Shown: positions 1-8,025 of the stretch, piece by piece | Layout: each line of letters begins with the position of its first letter | How positions within the stretch are numbered: position 1 is the stretch's first letter | From: Pseudomonas gozinkensis | Lineage (GTDB): Bacteria > Pseudomonadota > Gammaproteobacteria > Pseudomonadales > Pseudomonadaceae | Assembly: GCF_014863585.1 (NCBI RefSeq) | Contig: NZ_CP062253.1 | Location: 6,499,528 to 6,563,527, forward strand | Length of the DNA: 64,000 nt | Direction of reading: 5' to 3' | The notes under the pieces: generated by a model | Seen by the model: only the letters and a program-made list of their open reading frames with translations | Told to the model about the DNA's origin: nothing | Database searches by the model: none | Made by a program: the position numbers and the translations under genes

Positions 1-195
1 CGCGCCGATGAACAAGCCTTCGCCCTCGCCAATGGCCAGAACCTGATGTTCTGCGAAGACGCTGCCCGACGCCTGAACCTGGCACTGCGTCGTTCACCCG
101 GCGTCAGCGAGTTTCATATACGAGTCATCCACGCCGAAAGCCTTCATGCTCACGACGCCGTCGCCGAGAGTCATTGGCGCCGGGGGCAGCCATGA
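1..195 (+). CDS. folE2: GTP cyclohydrolase FolE2 (type IB), C-terminal part only
   Basis: The 64 codons from the left edge to the TGA at 193-195 read as one open frame. The residues ...[13 protein letters not shown]... followed by [18 protein letters not shown] match the C-terminal pattern of the FolE2/GCYH-IB family, where a D-A-x-R-x-L helix is followed by a V-x-x-ESIH-x-H-x-A segment. FolE2 makes 7,8-dihydroneopterin triphosphate from GTP for folate and can use metals other than zinc, so it is commonly a Zur-regulated stand-in for zinc-dependent FolE. The stop overlaps the ATG of the downstream ABC ATPase (ATGA), indicating one operon. The start lies outside the window. The assignment rests on a short tail. 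Confidence 0.7.
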   Translation, partial: RADEQAFALANGQNLMFCEDAARRLNLALRRSPGVSEFHIRVIHAESLHAHDAVAESHWRRGQP

Positions 196-860
196 TTCGC
201 TGCCACAATCTGAGCTGGGGAATAACTGGTCAACCGCTTACTGTACCGCTCGACCTGAGGTTGGAAAGCGGCAGCCTGACGGCAATTATCGGCGTCAACG
301 GCAGCGGCAAAAGCAGCCTGCTCAAAGTCATCGCCGGGTTACAGCGACCGCTGGCCGGCAGAGTCGAACTGGGTGTTCCACGCCAAAGCGGCTTGTCCTT
401 CCTGCCTCAGCAACAGCATCTGGATCGACAGTTTCCGATCAGCCTTCAGGAACTGGTGGCGGCCGGTTTCTGGGGACGCCGACTGTCATCGCAACTGAGG
501 GCCCAACGTCTCGAATCCGCACTGGAAGACTGGCACCTGAGCGGACTGGAACATCGTCCCCTGATGGCCCTCTCCGGCGGCGAACTGCAACGCGCCCTTC
601 TCGCTCGATTGAGTCTGGCCGACACACCGTTGCTGTTGCTCGACGAACCCCATGCCGCGCTCGACGAACTGGGTCAGACATTGTTGTGGCAACACCTGCA
701 CGCCTGGCACGAACAAGGACGAACCCTGGTCGTGGTTTGCCATGACCTTGCCGCCGTGCGCCAACACATTCCACAAACCTTGCTGATCAAACAGAGCGGC
801 TGCGCATTCGGTAGCAGCGCCGACCTCATTCAGCAAACACCGCACACACAGGTGGCCTGA
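192..860 (+). CDS. Zinc/manganese-type ABC transporter ATP-binding protein
   Basis: A 222-residue ATPase of a cluster A-I metal importer. Walker [10 protein letters not shown] is at residues 34-42, the ABC signature LSGGELQR lies mid-protein, Walker B is LLLLDEP, and the H-loop histidine is in VVVCHDL. I chose ATG 192 over the in-frame ATG 174 because 192 overlaps the folE2 stop, is preceded by a GGGGG ribosome site and gives the normal length. It would energise the permease encoded at 860 with the binding protein at 1738. It looks like ZnuC, but pseudomonads usually have a main znuABC next to zur elsewhere, so this is probably a second, paralogous importer; zinc as substrate is inferred from the neighbours. 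Confidence 0.88.
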   Translation: MIRCHNLSWGITGQPLTVPLDLRLESGSLTAIIGVNGSGKSSLLKVIAGLQRPLAGRVELGVPRQSGLSFLPQQQHLDRQFPISLQELVAAGFWGRRLSSQLRAQRLESALEDWHLSGLEHRPLMALSGGELQRALLARLSLADTPLLLLDEPHAALDELGQTLLWQHLHAWHEQGRTLVVVCHDLAAVRQHIPQTLLIKQSGCAFGSSADLIQQTPHTQVA

Positions 861-1726
861 TGCTGACGCTCAGTCATTTATGGCAACCGTTCCACGAGTT
901 CGTTTTCATGCGTCGGGCCCTGCTCGGCGGTCTGGTACTGGCATGCAGCACCGCACCACTGGGCGTGTTTCTGATCCTGCGCCGGATGAGCCTCATCGGC
1001 GACGCCGTCGCCCACGGCATCCTCCCCGGTGCCGCGTTGGGATTCTGGTTCGCCGGGCTGAGCCTGCCAGCGCTGACCCTCGGCGGCCTTGGTGCCGGCC
1101 TGAGCATGGCCGGACTCGCCGCGTGGATCACCCGACGCACCGGCCTGCGTGAAGACGCCAGCCTCGCCGCGATCTATCCCATCTCGCTGGCCAGCGGCGT
1201 GCTGATTCTGGGGATCGCCGGCAAGCGACTGGATTTGCTGCACCTGCTGTTCGGCTCCGCACTGGCGGTGGACGGACCGACCCTCAACGGCATGTTGTGG
1301 GTATCGGCACTCAGCCTGATGGCCATGGCGTTGATCTACAAACCGTTGCTACTCGACACGCTCGATCCGTTTTTCCTGCGCACGGTCAGCCGACTCGGCC
1401 CCGTCGCCCACGGCGTGTTCCTGACGCTGGTGGTGCTCAATCTGGTGATCGGTTTCCAGGCCATCGGCGCCTTGATGGTGGTCGGCCTGATGATGCTGCC
1501 CGCCGCCGCCTCACGCTTCTGGAGCCGACGCCTGCCGGTCCTGATTGCCATCGCCGCGCTCATCGGTTGCGCATCGGTATGGCTTGGACTGTTGCTGTCG
1601 TTCTACTACTCGCTGCCCAGCGGCCCGGCCATCGTGCTGGTCGCCGGTGGCGGTTACCTGTTGTCCGTGGTGTTCGGACCGGTTCACGGTCTGTTGCGCC
1701 GCCCGCCTTTGCTCACATCCCAATGA
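860..1726 (+). CDS. Metal ABC transporter permease (ZnuB/MntB family)
   Basis: A 288-residue, very hydrophobic protein with about eight membrane segments and the ABC-3 family look: an N-terminal MRRALLGG and LILRRMSLIGDAVAHGILPG, the conserved block with the D-A-x-x-H-G signature, plus the late glycine-rich QAIGALMVVGLMMLPAA segment. It forms the inner-membrane channel for the metal delivered by the binding protein at 1738. Its ATG (860) overlaps the stop of the ATPase gene by one base, so the two are translationally coupled. The stop at 1724-1726 is followed after 11 bases by the binding-protein start. Substrate (Zn or Mn) cannot be decided from the permease alone. Confidence 0.9.
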   Translation: MLTLSHLWQPFHEFVFMRRALLGGLVLACSTAPLGVFLILRRMSLIGDAVAHGILPGAALGFWFAGLSLPALTLGGLGAGLSMAGLAAWITRRTGLREDASLAAIYPISLASGVLILGIAGKRLDLLHLLFGSALAVDGPTLNGMLWVSALSLMAMALIYKPLLLDTLDPFFLRTVSRLGPVAHGVFLTLVVLNLVIGFQAIGALMVVGLMMLPAAASRFWSRRLPVLIAIAALIGCASVWLGLLLSFYYSLPSGPAIVLVAGGGYLLSVVFGPVHGLLRRPPLLTSQ

Positions 1727-1737
1727 GGTGTTTCCCG

Positions 1738-2613
1738 ATGCGCGCTCTACTCGTGCTGTTCAGCCTGATGCTGTCGATGTCGTTATCGGCGGCGGAAAAA
1801 CTGCCGGTGGTCACCAGCTTCAGCATCCTCGCCGACATGGTGCATCAGGTCGGCGGCGAGCACATCCAAATCACCAACATGGTCGGTCCTGACGCCGATG
1901 CCCACACTTACGAGCCCACTCCGGATGACGCCAAGGCCCTGCTCAAGGCGAAATTGATCGTCAAGAACGGGCTGGGTTTCGAGCCCTGGCTGGATCGGCT
2001 GGTCGCCAGCACCGACACAAAGGCCCCGGTGATCAGCGCCAGTCGCGGCGTGATTCCACGTTCGCTGGATGAAGATGGCGAAACCGTTCCCGACCCTCAC
2101 GCCTGGCACAACCTGGCGAACGCCGAGCTGTACGTCGCCAACATTACCAAGGCGTTGATCGCTGCCGACCCGGCGAACAAAGCCGACTACGAGCGCAACA
2201 GCCAGGCTTACCTGAAACAGATCTACGCCCTCCTCGCCCAAGCGAAAGCCAAGCTCGGTTCACTGCCGCCGGGCAACCGCAAGATCGTCACCAGCCACGA
2301 TGCCTTCGGTTATCTCGGTCAGGCCTACGGTATCGACTTCATGGCGCCACAAGGTCTGTCCACCGAACGCGAACCCTCCGCTGCCGAAGTCGCCGCGCTG
2401 ATCACCCAGATTCGCCAGGCCAAGGTCAAAGCGGTGTTCATGGAAAACATCAAGGACGCGCGCCTGCTGAAACAGATCGCCGACGAAAGCGGCGCACACA
2501 TCGGCGGCACGCTGTACTCCGACGCACTCGCCGCCAGCGGTCCGGCCAGCACCTTCACCGGGCTGTTCGAATACAACCTCAACACTCTTTACCAAGCCCT
2601 GAGCCAACCATGA
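1738..2613 (+). CDS. Metal ABC transporter periplasmic substrate-binding protein (ZnuA-like)
   Basis: A 291-residue periplasmic protein of the cluster 9 (SBP_bac_9) family. Start 1738 is favoured because GAGGTG lies 7 bases upstream and the encoded N-terminus is a clean signal peptide (MRALLVLFSLMLSMSLSAAE); the in-frame ATG at 1723 would add MRCFP. Likely metal ligands are H56 (DAHTYEP), H121 (DPHAWH), H187 (TSHDAFGYLG) and the late aspartate in GTLYSDAL. The long His/Asp-rich loop of classical ZnuA is absent. It is the third gene of the importer operon and its stop overlaps the next ATG (ATGA). Zn is the likely cargo given folE2, the carbonic-anhydrase homologue and the second dihydroorotase around it; Mn is the alternative. 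Confidence 0.87.
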   Translation: MRALLVLFSLMLSMSLSAAEKLPVVTSFSILADMVHQVGGEHIQITNMVGPDADAHTYEPTPDDAKALLKAKLIVKNGLGFEPWLDRLVASTDTKAPVISASRGVIPRSLDEDGETVPDPHAWHNLANAELYVANITKALIAADPANKADYERNSQAYLKQIYALLAQAKAKLGSLPPGNRKIVTSHDAFGYLGQAYGIDFMAPQGLSTEREPSAAEVAALITQIRQAKVKAVFMENIKDARLLKQIADESGAHIGGTLYSDALAASGPASTFTGLFEYNLNTLYQALSQP

Positions 2614-3170
2614 TCCGTAAAAATCCTTCCGGTGATTTGCCGCAGATTGCCGAGTCTGCCTACGTCGATAAAACCGCGATCATCTGCGGCAAAGTGGTGA
2701 TCGGCGAAAACGTGTTCGTCGGCCCGTACGCGGTGATCCGCGCCGATGAAGTGGACGCCGCCGGCGAGATGGAACCGATCACCATCGGCGCCAATTCGAA
2801 CATCCAGGACGGCGTGGTCATCCACTCCAAATCCGGCGCGGCGGTGACCATCGGCGAATTCAGCTCCATCGCCCACCGTTCGATCGTGCATGGCCCGTGC
2901 ACGGTCGGCGACCGGGTGTTCATCGGCTTCAACAGCGTGCTGTTCAACTGCGTTGTAGGGAACGGTTGCGTGGTGCGGCACAACTCGGTGGTCGACGGCC
3001 GGGATCTGCCGGACGCGTTCTACGTGCCCTCCACCACCCGCATCGGCCCGGGCACCGACCTCTCGCAATTCCCGCCGGTGAGCGTAAGCGCTTCGGAGTT
3101 TTCCGAAGACGTGGCGCGCACCAACGTCGACCTGGTGCGCGGCTACAAAGCCCTGCAGAACGAGTTTTGA
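2610..3170 (+). CDS. Gamma-carbonic anhydrase family protein
   Basis: A 186-residue left-handed beta-helix protein with hexapeptide repeats (IxG-V-I patterns from residue 25 to 130). The three histidines that hold the metal in archaeal Cam are present at H72 (VVIHSKSG), H89 and H94 (SIAHRSIVHGP), so it could be a real gamma-class carbonic anhydrase able to use Fe or Co as well as Zn. The ATG overlaps the stop of the binding protein and the stop is 3 bases before the dihydroorotase ATG. P. aeruginosa PA5540, also next to a dihydroorotase and in the Zur regulon, is the apparent counterpart. CO2 hydration is not proven from sequence; some family members are inactive. Confidence 0.85.
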   Translation: MIRKNPSGDLPQIAESAYVDKTAIICGKVVIGENVFVGPYAVIRADEVDAAGEMEPITIGANSNIQDGVVIHSKSGAAVTIGEFSSIAHRSIVHGPCTVGDRVFIGFNSVLFNCVVGNGCVVRHNSVVDGRDLPDAFYVPSTTRIGPGTDLSQFPPVSVSASEFSEDVARTNVDLVRGYKALQNEF

Positions 3171-3173
3171 ATC

Positions 3174-4511
3174 ATGAGCAGTGTGCTGATTCGCAATGCG
3201 CGGCTGGTGAACGAGGGTCGTGAATTCGACGCCGATCTGTTGGTCAGCAACGGGCGTATCGTCAAGATCGCCGGCAGTATCGAAGGTGAAAACGCGACCC
3301 GGGAAATCGACGCCAACGGCCAATGGCTGCTGCCGGGAATGATTGACGACCAGGTGCATTTCCGTGAGCCGGGTGCGCCGGCCAAGGGCAGCATCTACAC
3401 CGAATCCCGTGCAGCCGTGGCCGGTGGCATCACCAGTTTCATGGACATGCCCAATACCAACCCAGCCACTCTGACCCTTGACGCGCTGGCCGACAAAAAG
3501 CGCCGGGCAGCGATCAGTTCGGTGGCCAACTACGGTTTTCACTTTGGCGTCAGTCACGACAATCTGGACACGGTCGCAGCGCTCAATCCCTGCGAAGTGG
3601 CCGGGGTCAAAGTATTCATGGGCGCGTCCACCGGCAACATGCTGGTGGACGACCCCAACACCCTCGAGCGCCTGTTCGCTGAAGTGCCGACGATTCTGCT
3701 GGCTCACTGTGAACACACACCGAGCATCGAAAAGAATGCCGCGAACCTGCGCGAGCGGTTCGGTAACCAACTGCCACCCAATGCCCACGCGCTGATCCGC
3801 AATGCCGACAGCTGCTTTCGCTCATCGTCCCTGGCGGTGGATCTGGCCAGGCATCACGGCACTCGCCTGCACGTACTGCACCTGACCACGGCCCGCGAGC
3901 TGGCCCTGTTCGAAGACAAACCACTGACGCAAAAACGCATCACCGCCGAAGTCTGCCTGCACCACTTACTGTTCGATGACCGTGACTATCCGAACCTCGG
4001 CAACCTGATCAAATGCAATCCGGCGATCAAGTCCCAGGCCGATCGTGACGCCCTCCGCCAGGCGCTGCTGAGCAATCGACTGGACGTGATCGGCAGCGAT
4101 CACGCGCCGCACACCTGGGCGGAAAAACAGCAAGCGTATGAACAGGCACCGTCGGGACTGCCACTGGTGCAGCACGCACTGCCGGCGTTATTGGAACTGG
4201 TGGCCGATGGCGTGTTGCCGATCACCACGCTGGTGGCGAAGACCAGCCACCGGGTGGCGGATCTGTTTGCCATTCCGGATCGCGGTTACTTGCGTGAGGG
4301 GTATTGGGCGGATCTGGTGTTGATTCAACCGGAGCCCAAGGGTGTCGCGGTGTCACGCCAGCCGGTTCTGTCGCAATGCGGCTGGACGCCCTTCGCTCAG
4401 CGCAGCTTTCGGCATCGGGTCAGCACGACGATGGTATCGGGGCAGATTGCATGGCATGACCAACGGATCCATGACAACTGTCAGGGATTACCCCTGCGGT
4501 TCATGCGCTGA
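3174..4511 (+). CDS. pyrQ: Dihydroorotase (second, PyrQ/PyrC2-type)
   Basis: A 445-residue amidohydrolase that would cyclise carbamoyl-aspartate to dihydroorotate in pyrimidine synthesis. Motifs: MIDDQVHFREPG (residues 56-67), MDMPNTNP, the lysine region GVKVFMGAS, LAHCEH, LHVLHLTTA, and the GSDHAPH signature near residue 310. The first histidine of the usual HxH is a glutamine (Q60) with H62 retained; I recall this DDQVHF form from Bacteroidetes-type dihydroorotases, so it marks a subfamily rather than decay. It ends the zinc-related operon and is followed directly by a strong terminator. P. aeruginosa PA5541 (pyrQ) is the likely orthologue, induced by zinc shortage. Confidence 0.85.
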   Translation: MSSVLIRNARLVNEGREFDADLLVSNGRIVKIAGSIEGENATREIDANGQWLLPGMIDDQVHFREPGAPAKGSIYTESRAAVAGGITSFMDMPNTNPATLTLDALADKKRRAAISSVANYGFHFGVSHDNLDTVAALNPCEVAGVKVFMGASTGNMLVDDPNTLERLFAEVPTILLAHCEHTPSIEKNAANLRERFGNQLPPNAHALIRNADSCFRSSSLAVDLARHHGTRLHVLHLTTARELALFEDKPLTQKRITAEVCLHHLLFDDRDYPNLGNLIKCNPAIKSQADRDALRQALLSNRLDVIGSDHAPHTWAEKQQAYEQAPSGLPLVQHALPALLELVADGVLPITTLVAKTSHRVADLFAIPDRGYLREGYWADLVLIQPEPKGVAVSRQPVLSQCGWTPFAQRSFRHRVSTTMVSGQIAWHDQRIHDNCQGLPLRFMR

Positions 4512-4514
4512 AAA

Positions 4515-4545
4515 AAACCGCCTCCACTTGATGTGGAGGCGGTTT
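4515..4545. terminator. Rho-independent terminator after pyrQ, usable from both sides
   Basis: AAACCGCCTCCAC (4515-4527) pairs with GTGGAGGCGGTTT (4533-4545) around a 5-base loop. It lies 3 bases after the pyrQ stop and 11 bases before the end of the minus-strand DUF3617 gene, so the A/T flanks can serve both convergent transcripts. Confidence 0.9.
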
Positions 4546-4556
4546 CGATAGTGACG

Positions 4557-5075
4557 TTACGCTCTCGGTTTGACTGTGCCGCAATCCTGACCCAGCCAGA
4601 CTGCCCGGGTTTCCAGACTGCCCTTCTGGTTGATCCCGATGGCGTTGAAAGTGCCATTGGCGACGGTGGTGAACTCGCGGTCACTGAGGAACGTCGCAAC
4701 ACCGGTGCCTTGGGCTTTCGGGCAACTGAAGCGGAATTTCCACTGGTTGCCGACACGCTCGGTGATCTGCTGTTTGCAGCCCGACTGCGGGTCCGCCAGA
4801 GGAATATCGTTGGTCGCCACTTGCTGCGGCGTCAGGCAGGCGCGGATGCCCTTGCCGCCGATGTTGATCCCCTGCTTCTCCAGTTCCGCCCGCTGCTGCG
4901 GGGTCATCTGCCCCTGCAACTGGCCGAGGATCGATTGCACATCCATGACCTGATCATCGACCTTCACATTGCTCGACGTCATTTCCCACAACCCCGGCTG
5001 CAGCATTTGCGCCTGAGCAACCACCGGCAAGGCCAAACCCAGGCCCAGCGCCAAACCCAGCAGACGAACGTTCAT
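4557..5075 (-). CDS. DUF3617 family periplasmic protein
   Basis: 172 residues with a signal peptide (MNVRLLGLALGLGLALPVVAQA) and the DUF3617 features PGLWEM near the mature N-terminus, a central MTPQQRAELEKQG segment, and four cysteines (in RACLTP, SGCKQQ, FSCPKA and QDCG) that could form two disulphides. A function is not known to me; the family is annotated only as a periplasmic protein of unknown role. It is a single gene, convergent with pyrQ across a shared terminator and divergent from the cardiolipin synthase gene. Confidence 0.85.
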   Translation of the reverse strand: MNVRLLGLALGLGLALPVVAQAQMLQPGLWEMTSSNVKVDDQVMDVQSILGQLQGQMTPQQRAELEKQGINIGGKGIRACLTPQQVATNDIPLADPQSGCKQQITERVGNQWKFRFSCPKAQGTGVATFLSDREFTTVANGTFNAIGINQKGSLETRAVWLGQDCGTVKPRA

Positions 5076-5221
5076 TGAAAAACTCCTGATCAGTAGTGGC
5101 CGTTAGACGCCGGCCGCCTGTTTCGGTTCATGGCGGGCGCCGGCGGCTTGAAAACAAATAGCGACAATCGCCATGGAACATGGTCTGTTAAGCATTGAAT
5201 CTTCAGGAGCAAGGTTGCCCC

Positions 5222-6661
5222 ATGGATTATTTCGGCCCGCACATCTTCGGTTATCTGATCGCCCTGATACACACCCTCGGCTCGATCGCCGCGATCCATG
5301 CCGTATTGACTGTACGCACCGCCCAAGGATCGATCGCCTGGGCGCTGTCGCTGATCTTCATTCCCTACCTCACCCTCATCCCGTATCTGGTGTTCGGCCG
5401 CAGCACCTTCGATGGCTACATCAAGGCCCGCCGCCAGGCCAACGAACAGATGCGCCAGGCGATTTCCGAACTCAACTGGCGGCCGTGGGTGGAAGAAGCC
5501 CTGACCGCCCGCGCCTCGAATGCTTACGACTCGTTGCGGGCGATGCCGAAACTGGGACGCATGCCGTGTCTGGCCAACAATGAAGTGCGATTGCTGATCA
5601 ACGGTGCCGCCACCTTTGAGGCGATTTTCCACGCAATCGATCAGGCACGGGAAGCGGTACTGATCCAGTTTTTCATCATTCACGACGATCGTCTCGGCCA
5701 GCGCCTGCGTGACCTGCTGCTGAAGAAAGCGGCCGAAGGCGTGGTGATTCATTTGCTCTACGACCGCATCGGCAGTCACGCCCTGCCCCACAGCTATGTG
5801 CAGGCGTTGCGCGACGGCGGCGTCGAGGTCAAAGCGTTTGCCACCCGCAGCGGCTGGCTCAATCGTTTCCAGGTGAATTTTCGCAACCACCGCAAGATCG
5901 TGGTGGTCGACGGGCTGATCGGGTTTGTCGGCGGCCATAACGTCGGCGACGAATACATGGGTGAAAAACCGCCGCTGGCACCCTGGCGCGACACTCACGT
6001 CCAGGTGCGCGGCCCGGTGGTGGCGTGCATGCAGGAGTCATTTGCCGAAGACTGGTTCTGGGCCGCGCGGTCATTGCCGCCGCTGATCCTGCCGGACGCG
6101 TACCCGGAGGACGGCGTGCTTTGCCAATTGCTCGCCAGCGGCCCGGCGGATGCCTACGAAACCTGCTCGTTGTTCTTCGTCGAAGCCATCCACGCGGCGA
6201 CCGAGCGCGTGTGGATCACCAGCCCTTACTTCATTCCAGACGAAGCCGTGTTCGCAGCATTACGCCTCGCGGTGTTGCGCGGGGTCGACGTGCGTCTGCT
6301 GCTGCCTTCGCGTCCTGACCATCGCATTGTCTACGCCGCCTCCAGCCTTTACGCCTTCGAAGCGGTGCGCGCCGGCGTGCGGGTATTCCGCTACGAGCCG
6401 GGTTTCCTGCATCAGAAAGTGGTGTTGATCGACAGCGAAATCAGCGCCATCGGCAGCGCCAATCTGGACAACCGTTCGTTCCGGTTGAATTTCGAAGTGA
6501 TGCTGCTGACCGTCGACAGCGAATTCGCCGCCAGCGTGGAACAGATGCTCAACGATGACTTCGCCCAAGCCTACGAGGTCGCCAAAGAAGAAAGCCGGGA
6601 GATCCACCGCCTGCAACAGGTCGGCATGCGGATCGCCCGGCTGATTTCACCGATTCTCTAG
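5222..6661 (+). CDS. clsA: Cardiolipin synthase
   Basis: 479 residues, inner-membrane enzyme joining two phosphatidylglycerols to cardiolipin plus glycerol. Two N-terminal membrane segments (residues ~5-30 and ~35-58) precede two phospholipase-D HKD motifs: NHRKIVVVD with GFVGGHN, and LHQKVVLID with AIGSANLD, the second near residue 400. Length fits ClsA (E. coli 486). Start 5222 ([12 protein letters not shown]) is preferred to the in-frame ATG at 5195 because AGGAG lies upstream at about 5204 and the N-terminus aligns with other pseudomonad Cls proteins. It sits tail to tail with the cyclopropane-fatty-acid synthase, only 2 bases between stops; the same pairing occurs in P. putida. Confidence 0.93.
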   Translation: MDYFGPHIFGYLIALIHTLGSIAAIHAVLTVRTAQGSIAWALSLIFIPYLTLIPYLVFGRSTFDGYIKARRQANEQMRQAISELNWRPWVEEALTARASNAYDSLRAMPKLGRMPCLANNEVRLLINGAATFEAIFHAIDQAREAVLIQFFIIHDDRLGQRLRDLLLKKAAEGVVIHLLYDRIGSHALPHSYVQALRDGGVEVKAFATRSGWLNRFQVNFRNHRKIVVVDGLIGFVGGHNVGDEYMGEKPPLAPWRDTHVQVRGPVVACMQESFAEDWFWAARSLPPLILPDAYPEDGVLCQLLASGPADAYETCSLFFVEAIHAATERVWITSPYFIPDEAVFAALRLAVLRGVDVRLLLPSRPDHRIVYAASSLYAFEAVRAGVRVFRYEPGFLHQKVVLIDSEISAIGSANLDNRSFRLNFEVMLLTVDSEFAASVEQMLNDDFAQAYEVAKEESREIHRLQQVGMRIARLISPIL

Positions 6662-6663
6662 GC

Positions 6664-7848
6664 TCAAGGGTTGTAGATGTCGTCCCTCGTCCACGGCAGT
6701 TCATGGCTGCCGTCGGCATGGGCCTTCACGGCGAGGATCTGGTGCAGATTGATCCAGCCGCGCGCGAATGCGTAAGCGCAACCCGCCAGGTACAGACGCC
6801 AGATGCGCAGCGCCTGATCCGGCACCAGTTTCGCGGCGGCCTCAAGGTTGTCCTCCAGCCGTTCGCTCCAGTGATCCAGGGTGCGCGCGTAATGCAGGCG
6901 CAGACTCTCGACGTCGACGATCTCCAGACCTGCTTCGCTGATCTCGGCCGAGATCATCGCCAAATGCGGCAGCTCGCCGTTGGGGAACACGTACTTCTCG
7001 ATGAAATCCCCGGCGCCGCGCCCTACCGGACGGCCGTCGGTGTGCTTGGCGGTGATGCCGTGGTTCATCACCAGGCCGCCCTCTTTCACCGCGCCGAACA
7101 AGGTTCTGCAGTATTCGGCGAGGTTGGCGTGGCCGACGTGTTCGAACATGCCGACACTGACCACTTTGTCGAAACGCCCGTCCTGGGGCAGATCGCGGTA
7201 GTCGAGCAGTTGCAGTTCGATCTGATCTTCCAGCCCTTCCGCTTTGACTCGCTCGCGGGCCAGGGCCAGTTGCTCTTTACTCAGGGTGATACCGAAGACC
7301 TTGGCGCCAAACTCACGGGCGGCATAACGCGCCAGCCCGCCCCAACCGCAACCGACGTCCAGCAGATAGTCGCCGGGCTGCAGGCGCAGCTTGCGGCACA
7401 GGTGCCGGAATTTTGCTTGCTGGGCTTGCTCCAGGGATTCGCTGCCGGTTTCGAAATACGCGCAGGAATACGCCATGTCGCTGTCCAGCCACAGCTGGTA
7501 GAACGCGTTGGACAGGTCGTAATGATAGGAGATGGCCTTGGCATCGGTTTCCTTGTCGTGGAGCGTGCGTACCGGCTGAGTGTCCTCGTCCCCAAGCAAC
7601 GCTGTGCTCAACTCATCGCAGACCCGGATGACCTCGCTGATCGAGCCCTCCAGTTCGAGTTTGCCCTCGACGAAAGCCGCACCCAATGCGTCCAGACTGG
7701 GATGGGTGAACTGGGTGACCATCTGCGGGTCCTTGACCACGATGGTGACGCTGGGCGTCGGGCCCAGATTGAATTCATGGCCGTCCCAGAGTCGCAGGCG
7801 AAGCGGAAGCTGCAGATTCTGTAAGGCCGGTGGAAGTTGCGCGAGCAT
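6664..7848 (-). CDS. cfaB: Cyclopropane-fatty-acyl-phospholipid synthase
   Basis: 394 residues. A class I SAM methyltransferase that converts double bonds of membrane phospholipid acyl chains to cyclopropane rings. Motifs: HYDLSNAFYQLWLD with AYSCAYFE (substrate region), SAM-binding LLDVGCGWGGLARYAA, then FGITLSKEQ. Start 7848 (MLAQLPPALQ) has AGGGGGA 6 bases upstream; the in-frame ATG at 7893 would add 15 poorly conserved residues. Length equals P. putida CfaB, whose gene also sits next to a cardiolipin synthase gene near the origin, and which is known to be RpoS-dependent at stationary phase. No promoter call is made here. Confidence 0.92.
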   Translation of the reverse strand: MLAQLPPALQNLQLPLRLRLWDGHEFNLGPTPSVTIVVKDPQMVTQFTHPSLDALGAAFVEGKLELEGSISEVIRVCDELSTALLGDEDTQPVRTLHDKETDAKAISYHYDLSNAFYQLWLDSDMAYSCAYFETGSESLEQAQQAKFRHLCRKLRLQPGDYLLDVGCGWGGLARYAAREFGAKVFGITLSKEQLALARERVKAEGLEDQIELQLLDYRDLPQDGRFDKVVSVGMFEHVGHANLAEYCRTLFGAVKEGGLVMNHGITAKHTDGRPVGRGAGDFIEKYVFPNGELPHLAMISAEISEAGLEIVDVESLRLHYARTLDHWSERLEDNLEAAAKLVPDQALRIWRLYLAGCAYAFARGWINLHQILAVKAHADGSHELPWTRDDIYNP

Positions 7849-8025
7849 GGAATATCCCCCTGGTTTCAGACGTCTGATCTGAGGGTAGACCATCCTTGAA
7901 AATTAGCAGGCTATCGATTTGATAGTTGCCGACTATCAGCCACAGCGGCTGTCACCGCGCTGTCATCCTTGTTTCAGTGCGCCTTATCCAATGACTGCGA
8001 GAGCGGCGCACAGTTCGAAAAATGA

